A stretch of DNA of 64,000 bases from contig NZ_CP058907.1 of assembly GCF_013415845.1 (NCBI RefSeq), forward strand, positions 1,922,001-1,986,000. The letters are read 5' to 3'. Numbering within the stretch: the stretch's first letter is position 1; each line of letters opens with the position of its first letter. Below the pieces are notes generated by a model that was not told the DNA's origin, ran no database searches, and saw nothing but the letters and a program-made list of their open reading frames with translations. Position numbers and translations under genes: made by a program. This DNA comes from Rhodopseudomonas palustris (GTDB taxonomy: Bacteria > Pseudomonadota > Alphaproteobacteria > Rhizobiales > Xanthobacteraceae). This document shows positions 24,094-33,007 of the stretch, in pieces.

Positions 24094-27000
24094 ATGGGTC
24101 GCCTCGTCGAACTCGCGGTCAACCGCCGTTTCCTGATGCTCGCGCTGTTCTTGCTGGTGCTGGCGGGCGGTGTCGCCGCGTTCGAACATCTCAATATCGA
24201 AGCCTATCCTGATCCCACGCCGCCGATGGTCGACATCGTCACCCAGAGCCCCGGGCTCTCGGCGGAGGAGATCGAGCGCTACATCACGATCCCAATCGAG
24301 ACCCAGGTCGCCGGCATCAAGAACCTGAAGACGATCCGGACGATCTCGCTGTACGGCCTGTCGGACGTCAAACTGCAGTTCTCGTTCGACTACACTTATC
24401 AGCAGGCGCTGCAGCAGGTGCTCAATCGGCTGTCGCAGCTGCCGCCGCTGCCGGGCAACGTCCAGCCCGGTATCTCGCCGCTCAGCCCGATCGGCGAGAT
24501 CTTCCGCTATCGGCTCGTCGGCCCGCCCGGCTACAGCGTGCTTGATCTGAAGACGCTGCAGGACTGGGTGCTGCAACGTCGCTTCCGGGCCATTCCCGGT
24601 GTGATTGACGTCACCGGCTGGGGCGGCAAGACCAAGACTTACGAGGTCCAGGTCGATTTCAACAAGCTGATCGCCTATGGCCTGACGCTGCCGCAGGTGC
24701 TGCAGGCGGTCTCCAACTCCAACATCAATGTCGGCGGCAACACTGTCGACATTGGCGCGCAATCCGCGGTGGTCCGCGGCGTCGGTCTGATCCGTTCCCT
24801 CGACGATCTCGCCAACACCATGGTGGTGTCGAACAACGGCAATCCGGTGCTGGTCAAAGACGTCGCCAAGGTCAGCGTCGCTGAAAAGCCGCGGCTCGGC
24901 ATCGCCGGCATCAACAACGACGACGATATCGTTCAGGGTATCGTGCTGATGCGCCGCGGCGAGCAGAGCTCGCCGACGATCGCGCGGGTGGAGCAGGCGG
25001 TGACGAAGATCAACGCCTCGGGCGTGCTGCCGCCGGGCGTACGGATCGAGCGGATCTACGACCGCAAGGATCTGATCGACACCACCACCCACACCGTGCT
25101 GCACAACATGGTGGTGGGCATCCTGCTGATCGTGCTGCTGCAATGGATCTTCCTGGGCGACCTGCGCAGCGCGCTGATCGTCGGAGCGACGATTCCCTTC
25201 GCGCTGTTCTTTGCGGTGATAATCCTGGTGTTACGCGGGGAGTCCGCCAATCTGTTGTCGGTCGGCGCGATCGACTTCGGGTTGATCGTCGACGCCACCG
25301 TGATCATGGTCGAAGCGATCTTCAGACGACTCTCGCACACCACCGTGTTGTCGCCCGAAGAGCGCAGCCAGATCTCCGCCGACACCATCATGGGGATGAA
25401 GAAGCACGCGATCCGCTCCGCCGCGGCGGATGTGTCGCGTTCGATCTTCTTCGCCGCGGCGATCATCATCGCGGCATTCCTGCCGTTGTTCACGCTGTCC
25501 GGCGTCGAGGGCAACATCTTCGGGCCGATGGCGCGGACCTACGCCTACGCGCTCGCCGGAGGCCTGCTGGCGACCTTCACGGTGACGCCTGCGCTCAGCG
25601 CCATCATCCTGCCGCACCATGTCCAGGAAACTGAGACCTGGCTGATGCGGATGCTGCACAAGGTCTACACGCCGTGGCTCGGCTGGGCGGTGAAGAACCG
25701 GCCCGTGGTGATGGCAGGCGCGGCCGGTCTGGTGCTGACCACCGTGATTGCCACTCGTTTCCTCGGCCTCGAATTCCTCCCGAAGCTGGAAGAGGGCAAC
25801 CTTTGGATCCGCGCGACGCTGCCGCCGACGATCTCGCTCACCGAAGGCAACGGCTACGTCAACGACATGCGCAAGCTGATCGCCGGTTTCCCGGAGGTCG
25901 AGTCGGTAGTGTCGCAGCATGGCCGTCCCGACGACGGCACCGACGCCGCCGGCTTCTTCAACGCCGAGTTCTTCGCGCCGCTGAAGCCTGCCTCGCAATG
26001 GCCCGGCAGCCACGACAAGGACGAACTGACCGCGCGGATGCTGAAGCAGCTGCAGGCGAAATTCCCCGGCGTCGAGTTCAACTTCTCGCAGTATCTGCAG
26101 GACAACGTCTCCGAAGCGGTGTCCGGCGTGAAGGGCGAGAATTCGATCAAGCTGTACGGCAACGATCTGCAGGCGCTCACCGACACCGCCAACAAGATCA
26201 AGGCGGTGCTGTCGACGGTGCAGGGCGTGCAGGACCTCGCGGTGTTCACCTCGCTCGGCCAGCCGACCATCCAGATCGACGTCAACCGCGCCCGTGCGGC
26301 GCGCTACGGGCTGACGCCGGGCGACATCAACGCCACCATCAAGGTGGCGATCGGCGGCGACAGCGCCGGCGACCTGTACGAGCCGGGCAGCGACCGGCAT
26401 TTCCCGATCATCGTCCGTCTGGCGCCGGAGTATCGCAAGAGCGCCGAAGCGATCCACAATTTGCGGATCGGCGTTCAGGGGCCGAACGGCATCACCCAGA
26501 TCCCGCTCAGCGAACTCGCCGACATCCAGCTGGTGTCCGGCGCCGCCTACATCTATCGCGAGGACCAGGAGCGCTATCTGCCGATCAAGTTCTCGGTGCG
26601 CGAGCGAGATCTCGGCAGCGCGATCCGTGAGGCCCAGGAAAAGGTCAATGCCCAGGTGCAGTTGCCGCCGGGCTCGCGAATGGAGTGGGTCGGCGAATTC
26701 GGCAATCTGCAGGACGCGATCAAGCGGTTGTCGATCGTGGTCCCGATCAGTCTGGCGCTGATCGGCGCGCTGCTGTTTTTCAACTTCGGCTCGCTGACCG
26801 ACACGCTGTTGGCGATGAGCGTGATCCCGATGGCGATCTTCGGCGGCGTGATGGGCCTCCTGGTCAGCGGCATCCCGTTCAGCGTGTCGGCAGCGATCGG
26901 CTTCATCGCTCTGTTCGGTATTGCGGTGATGGACGGCATCATCATCCTGTCGCAGTACAATCAGCTGATCGATCAGGGGCTCGACCGGCTGCGCGCGGTT

Positions 27001-27216
27001 GTCCGCACCGGCGAGCTGCAGCTGCGACCGGTGCTGATGACCTGCGTGATCGCCGGCGTCGGCCTACTGCCGGCGGCGATGTCGACCGGAATCGGCTCGC
27101 AGGTGCAGAAGCCGCTGGCGATCGTGGTGGTCACCGGCATGATGCTGGCGCCGGGGGTGATTCTCATCACGCTGCCGGTTCTGATCTCGTACTTCTCCCG
27201 GCGGCGCGCCAACTAA
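24094..27216 (+). CDS. RND heavy-metal-type efflux pump (CusA/CzcA family)
   Basis: Inner-membrane proton-driven pump of 1040 residues with the standard two-fold layout of 12 membrane helices and two large periplasmic loops. It has the HME-RND opening FEHLNIEAYPDPTPPMVDIVTQSPGLSAEEIE and the helix DFGLIVDATVIMVEA at about residues 394-408, whose Asp/Asp/Glu match the proton-relay residues of CzcA. FGIAVMDGIIILSQYN is in the second half. ATG 24094 has AAAGG about 12 bases upstream. With the adaptor just before it and a TolC-like channel nearby it forms a tripartite exporter. The HME family suggests a metal cation, but these chromosomal versions may carry other cargo. Confidence 0.92.
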   Translation: MGRLVELAVNRRFLMLALFLLVLAGGVAAFEHLNIEAYPDPTPPMVDIVTQSPGLSAEEIERYITIPIETQVAGIKNLKTIRTISLYGLSDVKLQFSFDYTYQQALQQVLNRLSQLPPLPGNVQPGISPLSPIGEIFRYRLVGPPGYSVLDLKTLQDWVLQRRFRAIPGVIDVTGWGGKTKTYEVQVDFNKLIAYGLTLPQVLQAVSNSNINVGGNTVDIGAQSAVVRGVGLIRSLDDLANTMVVSNNGNPVLVKDVAKVSVAEKPRLGIAGINNDDDIVQGIVLMRRGEQSSPTIARVEQAVTKINASGVLPPGVRIERIYDRKDLIDTTTHTVLHNMVVGILLIVLLQWIFLGDLRSALIVGATIPFALFFAVIILVLRGESANLLSVGAIDFGLIVDATVIMVEAIFRRLSHTTVLSPEERSQISADTIMGMKKHAIRSAAADVSRSIFFAAAIIIAAFLPLFTLSGVEGNIFGPMARTYAYALAGGLLATFTVTPALSAIILPHHVQETETWLMRMLHKVYTPWLGWAVKNRPVVMAGAAGLVLTTVIATRFLGLEFLPKLEEGNLWIRATLPPTISLTEGNGYVNDMRKLIAGFPEVESVVSQHGRPDDGTDAAGFFNAEFFAPLKPASQWPGSHDKDELTARMLKQLQAKFPGVEFNFSQYLQDNVSEAVSGVKGENSIKLYGNDLQALTDTANKIKAVLSTVQGVQDLAVFTSLGQPTIQIDVNRARAARYGLTPGDINATIKVAIGGDSAGDLYEPGSDRHFPIIVRLAPEYRKSAEAIHNLRIGVQGPNGITQIPLSELADIQLVSGAAYIYREDQERYLPIKFSVRERDLGSAIREAQEKVNAQVQLPPGSRMEWVGEFGNLQDAIKRLSIVVPISLALIGALLFFNFGSLTDTLLAMSVIPMAIFGGVMGLLVSGIPFSVSAAIGFIALFGIAVMDGIIILSQYNQLIDQGLDRLRAVVRTGELQLRPVLMTCVIAGVGLLPAAMSTGIGSQVQKPLAIVVVTGMMLAPGVILITLPVLISYFSRRRAN

Positions 27217-27368
27217 TCGCTCCGCCGGCCATTCGCACCCCCTCGTAGTAACGCGAGTAGGAGTTGTCCGGGTGTGGCGAGATCGTGTTGAAAATACGCA
27301 ACAACTGCGCTGTTACCGTGTGACGTCCCGATGACAGAGCTGTCGCGGCGATACACCGCAGCGACCTC

Positions 27369-27382
27369 TTGACCTGAGTCAA
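27369..27382. promoter_or_regulatory. FNR/FixK-type site
   Basis: TTGACCTGAGTCAA has the CRP/FNR form TTGAC-N4-GTCAA with perfectly symmetric arms. Its centre is about 41 bases before the ATG at 27416, the spacing of an FNR-family activator site if transcription starts at that ATG. Confidence 0.6.
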
Positions 27383-27415
27383 GGAGGGCACGCGAAGCCA
27401 TGGCAACATTCAACC

Positions 27416-27733
27416 ATGGCTAAGCTCTTGGTTTACCGATGCCCGCAGAATGGTCTGATGACTCAGACCTGGCTTGCCGACGAGGTGGTCGGCGGGGATC
27501 GGCCGACCTATGAGCCGGTGTTCTGCCTAGCCTGTTCCCAGCAGCATTTCATCAGCCTGGATACCGGCCGCGCGCTCGGCGACACCTCCGCCACCGTGAC
27601 GGCGACTCACGGCCCGGCCTTTCCGCCGCGCGAGGAGCGCTTCGCCCAGCGCGCCGCGCTGCAGCAGGAGCCCACCGGCTTCGGCTCGCCGGACATGGAC
27701 CCGTTCCACGGCAATCAGTTCAAGGCATATTGA
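27416..27733 (+). CDS. Conserved hypothetical protein with cysteine motifs
   Basis: Small protein of 105 residues that I do not recognise. It has two possible metal-binding cysteine spots, YRCPQNG near the N-terminus and FCLACSQQHF near residue 37, which could form a zinc ribbon-like site. The C-terminal half is polar and Pro-rich (FPPREERFAQRAALQQEPTG) and ends MDPFHGNQFKAY. ATG 27416 is the first start in frame but has no ribosome site at normal distance; AAGGAGG at 27381 instead precedes an out-of-frame eight-codon frame at 27400-27423 that overlaps the start. An FNR-type site lies just upstream, so low-oxygen control is possible. Confidence 0.7.
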   Translation: MAKLLVYRCPQNGLMTQTWLADEVVGGDRPTYEPVFCLACSQQHFISLDTGRALGDTSATVTATHGPAFPPREERFAQRAALQQEPTGFGSPDMDPFHGNQFKAY

Positions 27734-27828
27734 AGCGCAGCGGAGGGTTGCGCTTTAGCGCGTGACTGGATCTTCGATCCTGAAAGGCTTGCGGAACTCA
27801 GGCGCAATCTTCCGCCTGCAATCCGATG

Positions 27829-29247
27829 TCACTGCCCCGACGGGGTGCGCAGCCCGTGCCAGGCGTCGCGGACCTGGTGATAGTGCACGTCCGGCAGATA
27901 GTCCGGCGTGTTGAGGCCGAGGGACTGGACGTCGAGGCGGCCGATCGCGCTGAGCAGGGTGTAGGACGCGACCACACGGTCGCGCTGCGCGCCGATCAGG
28001 CGGGCTTTGGCCTGGATCAGATCCTGCTGGGAGTTCAGCACATCGACGGTGGTGCGCTGGCCACCCTGGGCTTCGCGGCTGACGCCCTGCAGCGCAATTT
28101 CGGCAGCGCGCACTTCGGACTCCGCGGCGCTCACCGCGATCTTGGCGCCTTCGTTCGAAACCCAGGCGCCGATTGTGGCAGTGCGGGTCTGGTTGCGCAC
28201 CAGATCGAGAACCGAGCGGCTCTGCGCCGCAAGTTCTTTCGATTGCCGGGTCTGCGACGCCGCGGTGCCGCCGTCATAGATCGGCGCGTTGATCTGGCCG
28301 ATCACCGATGCCTGGTCGGTGCCGTAGGTGCCGAGGGTGGAGTCGGTCTGGCTGGCGCGGCTGGCGCTGCCCTGCAACGTCACGGTGGGCAGCAGCGCGC
28401 CTTCGGCGACCTTGATGGTGGTTGTGGCGACGTCGACGTCGTAGCCCGCGGCCAGCACCGCGGGATTGCCCTTCGCCGCCTGCGCGATCGCGTCTTCGCG
28501 GCTCTTCGGCAGCAGCCGGTCGACCGGCGTGGCATTGTTCAGCGTGCCCGGCGGACTGCCGATCACCGCTGCGTAGGTGGCTTGGCTGATCGCGAGGTTC
28601 ACTTCCGCCGCGTTGAGGTCGGCGCGTCCGCGGTTGAGCCGCGCTTCGGCCTGCGCGGTGTCGGTCGGGGTGACGTCGCCGGCGTTCAGGCGCTTCTTGG
28701 TGATGTCGAGCGTCTGGCTGAGGAAATCGACGTTAGCCTTCTGCGCCGCCACCAAGGCCTGGTTGGCGAGCACGTTGGTATAAGCGGTCACCGCGTCGAG
28801 CAGCACGCCCTGGCCGACGTTGCGCAGCGCCTCGCGGCCCGACTTCACCTGTAGCTCGGCGACCCGCACGCTGTTGGCAGTGCGGAAGCCGTTGAACAGC
28901 GTCTGCGTGACGGTGACGCCGATCGTCCACGGGCGCAGCGTGTCGCCCTGGTAGGTATTGGTGGGGAGCAGGTTGCGCACCTGCTGCAGGCCGGCACCAA
29001 GTGTCGCCAGAAGCTGCGGCCGATAGCCGGCGAGCGCTTGCGGCACGTTTTCATCAGTCGCGCGCTGGCGGGCGCGTTCGGCGGTGAGCTGCGGATTTGA
29101 TTGGTAAGCCTTGACCAGCGCGTCGGATAGTCCTTCGGCCGATACCGGTCCGGCCGCTGCGACGCCGATCGCCGTCGCGACCCCCAGGGTCAACGCCGAG
29201 CGATGAGCGCGATACGCGCTGCCAACGAGTCTCGTCCACCAAACCAT
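27829..29247 (-). CDS. TolC-family outer-membrane channel protein
   Basis: Outer-membrane efflux or type I secretion channel of about 472 residues. ATG 29247 follows AGGAGGG by 12 bases; an ATG at 29271 is an alternative. A signal peptide ends ...GPVSA. Mature features are LSDALVKAYQSNPQLTAERARQRATDENVPQA, the repeat-like segment TVTQTLFNGFRT, and the second-half counterpart APIYDGGTAASQTRQSKELA with RTTVDVLNSQQDLIQAKARL, matching the two structural repeats of TolC. It may close the RND system encoded about 0.6 kb away, although it is on the opposite strand and separately transcribed. Confidence 0.92.
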   Translation of the reverse strand: MVWWTRLVGSAYRAHRSALTLGVATAIGVAAAGPVSAEGLSDALVKAYQSNPQLTAERARQRATDENVPQALAGYRPQLLATLGAGLQQVRNLLPTNTYQGDTLRPWTIGVTVTQTLFNGFRTANSVRVAELQVKSGREALRNVGQGVLLDAVTAYTNVLANQALVAAQKANVDFLSQTLDITKKRLNAGDVTPTDTAQAEARLNRGRADLNAAEVNLAISQATYAAVIGSPPGTLNNATPVDRLLPKSREDAIAQAAKGNPAVLAAGYDVDVATTTIKVAEGALLPTVTLQGSASRASQTDSTLGTYGTDQASVIGQINAPIYDGGTAASQTRQSKELAAQSRSVLDLVRNQTRTATIGAWVSNEGAKIAVSAAESEVRAAEIALQGVSREAQGGQRTTVDVLNSQQDLIQAKARLIGAQRDRVVASYTLLSAIGRLDVQSLGLNTPDYLPDVHYHQVRDAWHGLRTPSGQ

Positions 29248-29445
29248 GCGGTCCCGCGCCCTCCTGGACATCCGCCCCGCGATGCCTGCGCGTTTGTAGA
29301 ACGCAGTGCAACGCGAGGCAATCGACCGGGCCCGAGAGCCGTTGTTGCCGCGCGGGGGTGTTGTGATGCGGCAACGCTGCGACGATGGGGCGCGCGGTAT
29401 TGTGCACGCTTTCCGACGCAGCGGCCGCGATCTGTCAGCGTGTTG

Positions 29446-30225
29446 TCAGCGGTTCTGGTTGTTCGGCTTGCGCTTTTCGATGAACGCCGCCATGCCCTCG
29501 GCGCGATCTTCCAGCGCGAAGGTCGATCGGAACAGGTCGCGCTCGACGGCGAGACCTTCCGCGAGCGTGGTTTCCAGCGCACGGTTCACCGCGCTTTTGG
29601 CCATCGCTGCGGTGGGGCGCGACATCGTTGCAATCTTTTCGGCGGCGCCGAGCGCTTCTTCCATCAGCTTGTCGGCCGGCACGATGCGGCTGACCAGGCC
29701 CGAGCGCTCGGCTTCCTGCGCGTCCATCATCCGTCCGGTGAGGCACAGGTCCATCGCCTTGTACTTGCCGATAGCGCGGGTGAGACGCTGGGTGCCGCCG
29801 ATGCCCGGAATGGTGCCCAGCGTGATTTCCGGTTGACCGAACTTGGCGGTGTCGGCGGCGATAATGATGTCGCACATCATTGCCAATTCGCAGCCGCCGC
29901 CGAGCGCGTAGCCGGCGACCGCGGCGACGGTCGGCTTGCGGCAGCGCGCGAGCCGGTCACCGCCGATCGAAGTGAAGTCCTCGTTGAACATGTCGATGAA
30001 GCCCTTCGGCTGCATCTCCTTGATGTCGGCGCCGGCGGCGAACGCCTTCTCGCTGCCGGTGATCAGGATGCATCCGATCGCATCGTCAGCCTCGAGATCC
30101 TCGACCGCCGCGCCGATCTCACGAAACACGCCGAACGACAGCGCATTCAGCATCTTCGGGCGGTTGAGCTTGATGATGCCGACCGCGTTTTGACGCTCGA
30201 CGATGATGAATTCGAATGTGCTCAT
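29446..30225 (-). CDS. Enoyl-CoA hydratase (crotonase family)
   Basis: Crotonase-fold enzyme of 259 residues expected to add water to 2-enoyl-CoA in fatty or aromatic acid beta-oxidation. ATG 30225 has GGGGA 8 bases upstream. It has [12 protein letters not shown], the oxyanion-hole loop [12 protein letters not shown], the catalytic Glu pair in [21 protein letters not shown] and [20 protein letters not shown], and the C-terminal [12 protein letters not shown] typical of short-chain enoyl-CoA hydratases. All the key residues are present. It stands alone between the TolC gene and an envelope protein gene, both on the same strand. Confidence 0.94.
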   Translation of the reverse strand: MSTFEFIIVERQNAVGIIKLNRPKMLNALSFGVFREIGAAVEDLEADDAIGCILITGSEKAFAAGADIKEMQPKGFIDMFNEDFTSIGGDRLARCRKPTVAAVAGYALGGGCELAMMCDIIIAADTAKFGQPEITLGTIPGIGGTQRLTRAIGKYKAMDLCLTGRMMDAQEAERSGLVSRIVPADKLMEEALGAAEKIATMSRPTAAMAKSAVNRALETTLAEGLAVERDLFRSTFALEDRAEGMAAFIEKRKPNNQNR

Positions 30226-30310
30226 GATGCATGTCCCCGGAAGGCCGACCGCGGCCGCGGGCAATCTGCCCGCTGCCGCCAGCGGCTTCAAGGGGTGGGC
30301 GCGGACGCCC

Positions 30311-31048
30311 TCAGGCCATGAACATCCGCGCCGCGGAGGCGAGGGTGAGGAGGCCGCCGGCCGCGATGAAGATCTTGCCGATCAGTGACGCCTTGTCCCA
30401 CGCATCGTCATCGTGCGCGGTAGCTTTGGCCTGCGTCTCGGCTTGCGGCTGCGGGGTGGCTGCGGTCTCGGTGGCAGCGGGCTGCTGCGGCTGCATCTGG
30501 GCCTGAAGCTGCGGTGCATCGGTCGCGGCGCGGTCGAGATCGTTGACCTGGTCGGCGGCAATGACGGCGGGCTTGGTCGCGCCAGCCGCGGGGGCCGGCG
30601 CTGCCGCCTGGCTGGCGTCTGCGGACGGGGTCGGCTGGGCCTGAGCGGCCTCGGCCGGCGTCGCCTGCGCATTGGCGTTGGCGATCGAGGCGGGCAGGGC
30701 ACCGCTGGCGTCGGCGAGCGGCTTCGGTTCGGTCTGGGCGTCGGCGGTGCGGCCTTCCTCGACCGGGGATTTGACCACCGACTTGGCCTCGGACTGCTTG
30801 GCCTCGGACGGATTGGCGTCAGATGGCTTGGTATCGGACGGCTTGGCTTGGGCCTGCTTGGCCTTGGCCGGCTTGGCGTGGTGCTTCACGGCCTTTTTCT
30901 TCGGCGCCGGTTTGGCGGCGCTTCCGCTGTCGCTTGCGGCGGCCTGCGGCGCCGCAAAGCTCGGTGTCGCGGGTGCAACGCACCACAAGCCCACCGTCAA
31001 TCCTGCTGCAATGATCAGAGCCGAGCGCCCGCTGGCTTTGATGTCCAT
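30311..31048 (-). CDS. Ala/Pro/Lys-rich envelope protein of unknown function
   Basis: Unrecognised protein of 245 residues. A signal segment ([24 protein letters not shown]) is followed by a long low-complexity region: a lysine-rich part ([19 protein letters not shown]), short near-repeats KPSD/NPSE/KQSE at about residues 69-90, and an Ala/Gln/Pro-rich part to about 210. The last 25 residues form one hydrophobic helix ([24 protein letters not shown]), probably anchoring the protein in the inner membrane. The layout suggests a periplasm-spanning linker. It is divergent from the ECF sigma gene. Confidence 0.65.
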   Translation of the reverse strand: MDIKASGRSALIIAAGLTVGLWCVAPATPSFAAPQAAASDSGSAAKPAPKKKAVKHHAKPAKAKQAQAKPSDTKPSDANPSEAKQSEAKSVVKSPVEEGRTADAQTEPKPLADASGALPASIANANAQATPAEAAQAQPTPSADASQAAAPAPAAGATKPAVIAADQVNDLDRAATDAPQLQAQMQPQQPAATETAATPQPQAETQAKATAHDDDAWDKASLIGKIFIAAGGLLTLASAARMFMA

Positions 31049-31258
31049 GACATTCTCCCCATTTGCCAGCCCGTGACCAGAAACCGCGGGGTGGTGGCGT
31101 CAGCGGGGCCAAACCATGAGGAAACATTGCCGATCCGCGGCAACATCTGGGCAGTGGCGCGAATTGGCTGCGGATCGCGGTTCGGTGCTATGGCAACAGT
31201 CGGCGCGCGGTCTTTGTTGCTGGGGTGCCTCACGACTCCGTGATCGCCCCGATCGGAC

Positions 31259-31283
31259 GTAACGAACCGCGGTCAGGGCCGAA
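31259..31283 (+). promoter_or_regulatory. Candidate autoregulated ECF promoter
   Basis: GTAACG, 15 bases, then CGAA resembles the GTAACC-N16-CGAA promoter known for Caulobacter SigF, whose anti-sigma factor is also NrsF. The -10 part lies 20 bases before GTG 31303, supporting that start. Confidence 0.4.
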
Positions 31284-31302
31284 CTGTTGGACGGGAGCGT
31301 GC

Positions 31303-31848
31303 GTGCGCGGACGTGACGACGAATGGACCGACCTGATGCGGTCAGCCAATGCCGGCGACAGCATCGCGTATCGGCGCCTGCTCGAGAGTGTCACCCCGGT
31401 GCTGCGCGCAGGTGCGCGGCGCGGTCTCGCCCGCGCCGGACAGCCTGTCGATCAGGCCGAGGACATCGTGCAGGACATTCTTCTTGCGGTGCATCTGAAG
31501 CGGCAAACCTGGGATCCCGGCGCGCCGTTCGCGCCGTGGCTGTTCGCGATCGCTCGCAACAAGCTGATCGATACGCTGCGGCGCCGCGGCCGCCGGGTGT
31601 TCGTCGATATCGACGACTTCGCCGACACGCTGGCGAGCGAACCGGCACCGGAGACATTGCCCGCCAGCGAAGTGACGCGGCACCTCGAAGGATTGCCGCC
31701 GCGGCAGCGCGACGTGCTGCAATCGATCGCCGTCGACAGCGCCTCGATCAAGGACACCGCGGCGAAACTGTCGATGAGCGAGGGCGCGGTGCGGGTGGCG
31801 CTGCATCGCGGCCTGTCGGCGCTCGCCGCCAAATTGAGAACGGTGTGA
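31303..31848 (+). CDS. ECF sigma factor, partner of NrsF (SigF-like)
   Basis: Sigma factor of 181 residues. GTG 31303 is preferred because GGGAG lies about 5 bases upstream; a longer frame reaches GTG 31225. Region 2 has DIVQDILLAVHLKRQTWDP and FAPWLFAIARNKLIDTLRRRGRR; region 4 has LPPRQRDVLQSIAVDSASIKDTAAKLSMSEGAVRVALHRGL. The next gene, 2 bases downstream, encodes a DUF1109/NrsF membrane anti-sigma factor. This is the arrangement of Caulobacter SigF-NrsF, which answers oxidative and metal stress. The likely targets here are the DUF2946 and TonB receptor genes that follow. Confidence 0.9.
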   Translation: MRGRDDEWTDLMRSANAGDSIAYRRLLESVTPVLRAGARRGLARAGQPVDQAEDIVQDILLAVHLKRQTWDPGAPFAPWLFAIARNKLIDTLRRRGRRVFVDIDDFADTLASEPAPETLPASEVTRHLEGLPPRQRDVLQSIAVDSASIKDTAAKLSMSEGAVRVALHRGLSALAAKLRTV

Positions 31849-31850
31849 CC

Positions 31851-32489
31851 ATGGAAACCGATCGCCTGATCCAAGCGCTCGCCGCCGACGGCGCCCGCCG
31901 TGACCGCCCAGTTGGGCAGGTGCTGGCTGCTGCGCTGCTGGTGGCGTTGCCGGTGTCGGCGGCCTTGCTGCTGACGACGCTCGGCCTGCGCCCCGACCTG
32001 CACCAGGCGATGCGCAATCCGTTCTTCGATCTGAAATTCGTGGTGACGCTGGCACTGTCGCTATCGGCGATCATCGTCGCGCTGCATCTGTCGCGCCCCG
32101 AGGCGACGGCGAAAGGCTGGCGCCTGTTGCTGCTCGCACCGCTGGCGATCCTCGGCCTCGCGATCGGTGTCGAAGCGATGCTGCCGCATCGCACCTCGGC
32201 GATGACGCGGCTGCTCGGCCACAACTCGCTGCTGTGTCTTGGCTCGATTCCGGCATTGTCGCTGCCGATTCTCGGCGCTGCGTTGCTCGGGCTGCGCCGC
32301 GGTGCGCCGTCGCGCCCGGCGCTCGCGGGCGCGCTCGCTGGCATGCTGTCGGCGGGGCTCGCCGGCACGCTGTATGCCGCGCATTGCGTCGACGATTCCC
32401 CGCTGTTCGTTGCCACTTGGTACACGCTGGCGACCGCGATGGTTGCCGGCCTCGGCGCCCTGCTAGGGCGGCGGGTGTTGCGTTACTGA
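31851..32489 (+). CDS. nrsF: NrsF (DUF1109) membrane anti-sigma factor
   Basis: Six-helix inner-membrane protein of 212 residues in the DUF1109/NrsF family, which holds its ECF sigma factor inactive. ATG 31851 follows the sigma stop by 2 bases. An N-terminal amphipathic part (METDRLIQALAADGARRDRPVGQ) precedes hydrophobic helices. Two cysteines sit in membrane-facing segments (NSLLCLGSIPALSLP and AAHCVDDSPLFVATWY). NrsF proteins carry conserved Cys needed for signalling, so these are candidates for sensing a metal or oxidant. Confidence 0.9.
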   Translation: METDRLIQALAADGARRDRPVGQVLAAALLVALPVSAALLLTTLGLRPDLHQAMRNPFFDLKFVVTLALSLSAIIVALHLSRPEATAKGWRLLLLAPLAILGLAIGVEAMLPHRTSAMTRLLGHNSLLCLGSIPALSLPILGAALLGLRRGAPSRPALAGALAGMLSAGLAGTLYAAHCVDDSPLFVATWYTLATAMVAGLGALLGRRVLRY

Positions 32490-32569
32490 GACACCTCCGG
32501 CACGCTACTGATCGCGAATGAATTTGACTCGCTTCGCCCCTGTGGTAGCAAAACACCAAGGGGCGCAGA

Positions 32570-32947
32570 ATGGGCGGGTTTTCACGACGGCGGGCGAGGG
32601 CATTGGTGGCGGCTTGGATCGCCGCCTACGCGCTCGTGCTCAATGTCATTCTCGCCAGCACGCTGCTCGCGGGACAATCCCCGGTCCAGCTTGTCACCGG
32701 GCACGAGTTCTGCCTCGCTGCCGCAGATGGCGCTCCGGGTGACTCCGGCCAGCCGGCCAAGGCGGTCCCGATCCGCTGTCCGCTGTGCCTCGGCCAGCAT
32801 GTCAGCGCGACCCCGCCGCCGCTGTCGCCGGCGCTCGCGATCCGGATCGCCTTCAGTATCCGTTACGAAGTCCCGCCCGCGACGCCGTTCGTCGCGCTGC
32901 GGCCGTCTCCTGCTCATCAGCCCCGTGGCCCGCCGGCTCTGACCTGA
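32570..32947 (+). CDS. DUF2946 family membrane/periplasmic protein (first copy)
   Basis: Protein of 125 residues with one N-terminal hydrophobic segment (LVAAWIAAYALVLNVILASTLLAG) and a cysteine motif IRCPLCLGQH near residue 70, plus a single Cys in GHEFCLAAADG. This matches DUF2946, often found beside TonB receptors and copper genes but of unknown function. ATG 32570 has AAGGGG 5 bases upstream. It stands 81 bases after nrsF and 60 bases before a TonB receptor gene; together the four genes look like one sigma-controlled uptake unit. A second DUF2946-receptor pair occurs at 43.0-46.0 kb. Confidence 0.8.
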   Translation: MGGFSRRRARALVAAWIAAYALVLNVILASTLLAGQSPVQLVTGHEFCLAAADGAPGDSGQPAKAVPIRCPLCLGQHVSATPPPLSPALAIRIAFSIRYEVPPATPFVALRPSPAHQPRGPPALT

Positions 32948-33007
32948 CGATCGCGCGCGCATTGCGCGCGTCCACCTCATCGTCCGCTCAGTTGCCGGAG
33001 TTCCGTC

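Noticed and set aside
29446..29462. GTTC-N5-GTTC near the crotonase stop as an SOS site
   Set aside because: Spacing is 5 rather than 7 and it lies at a gene end.
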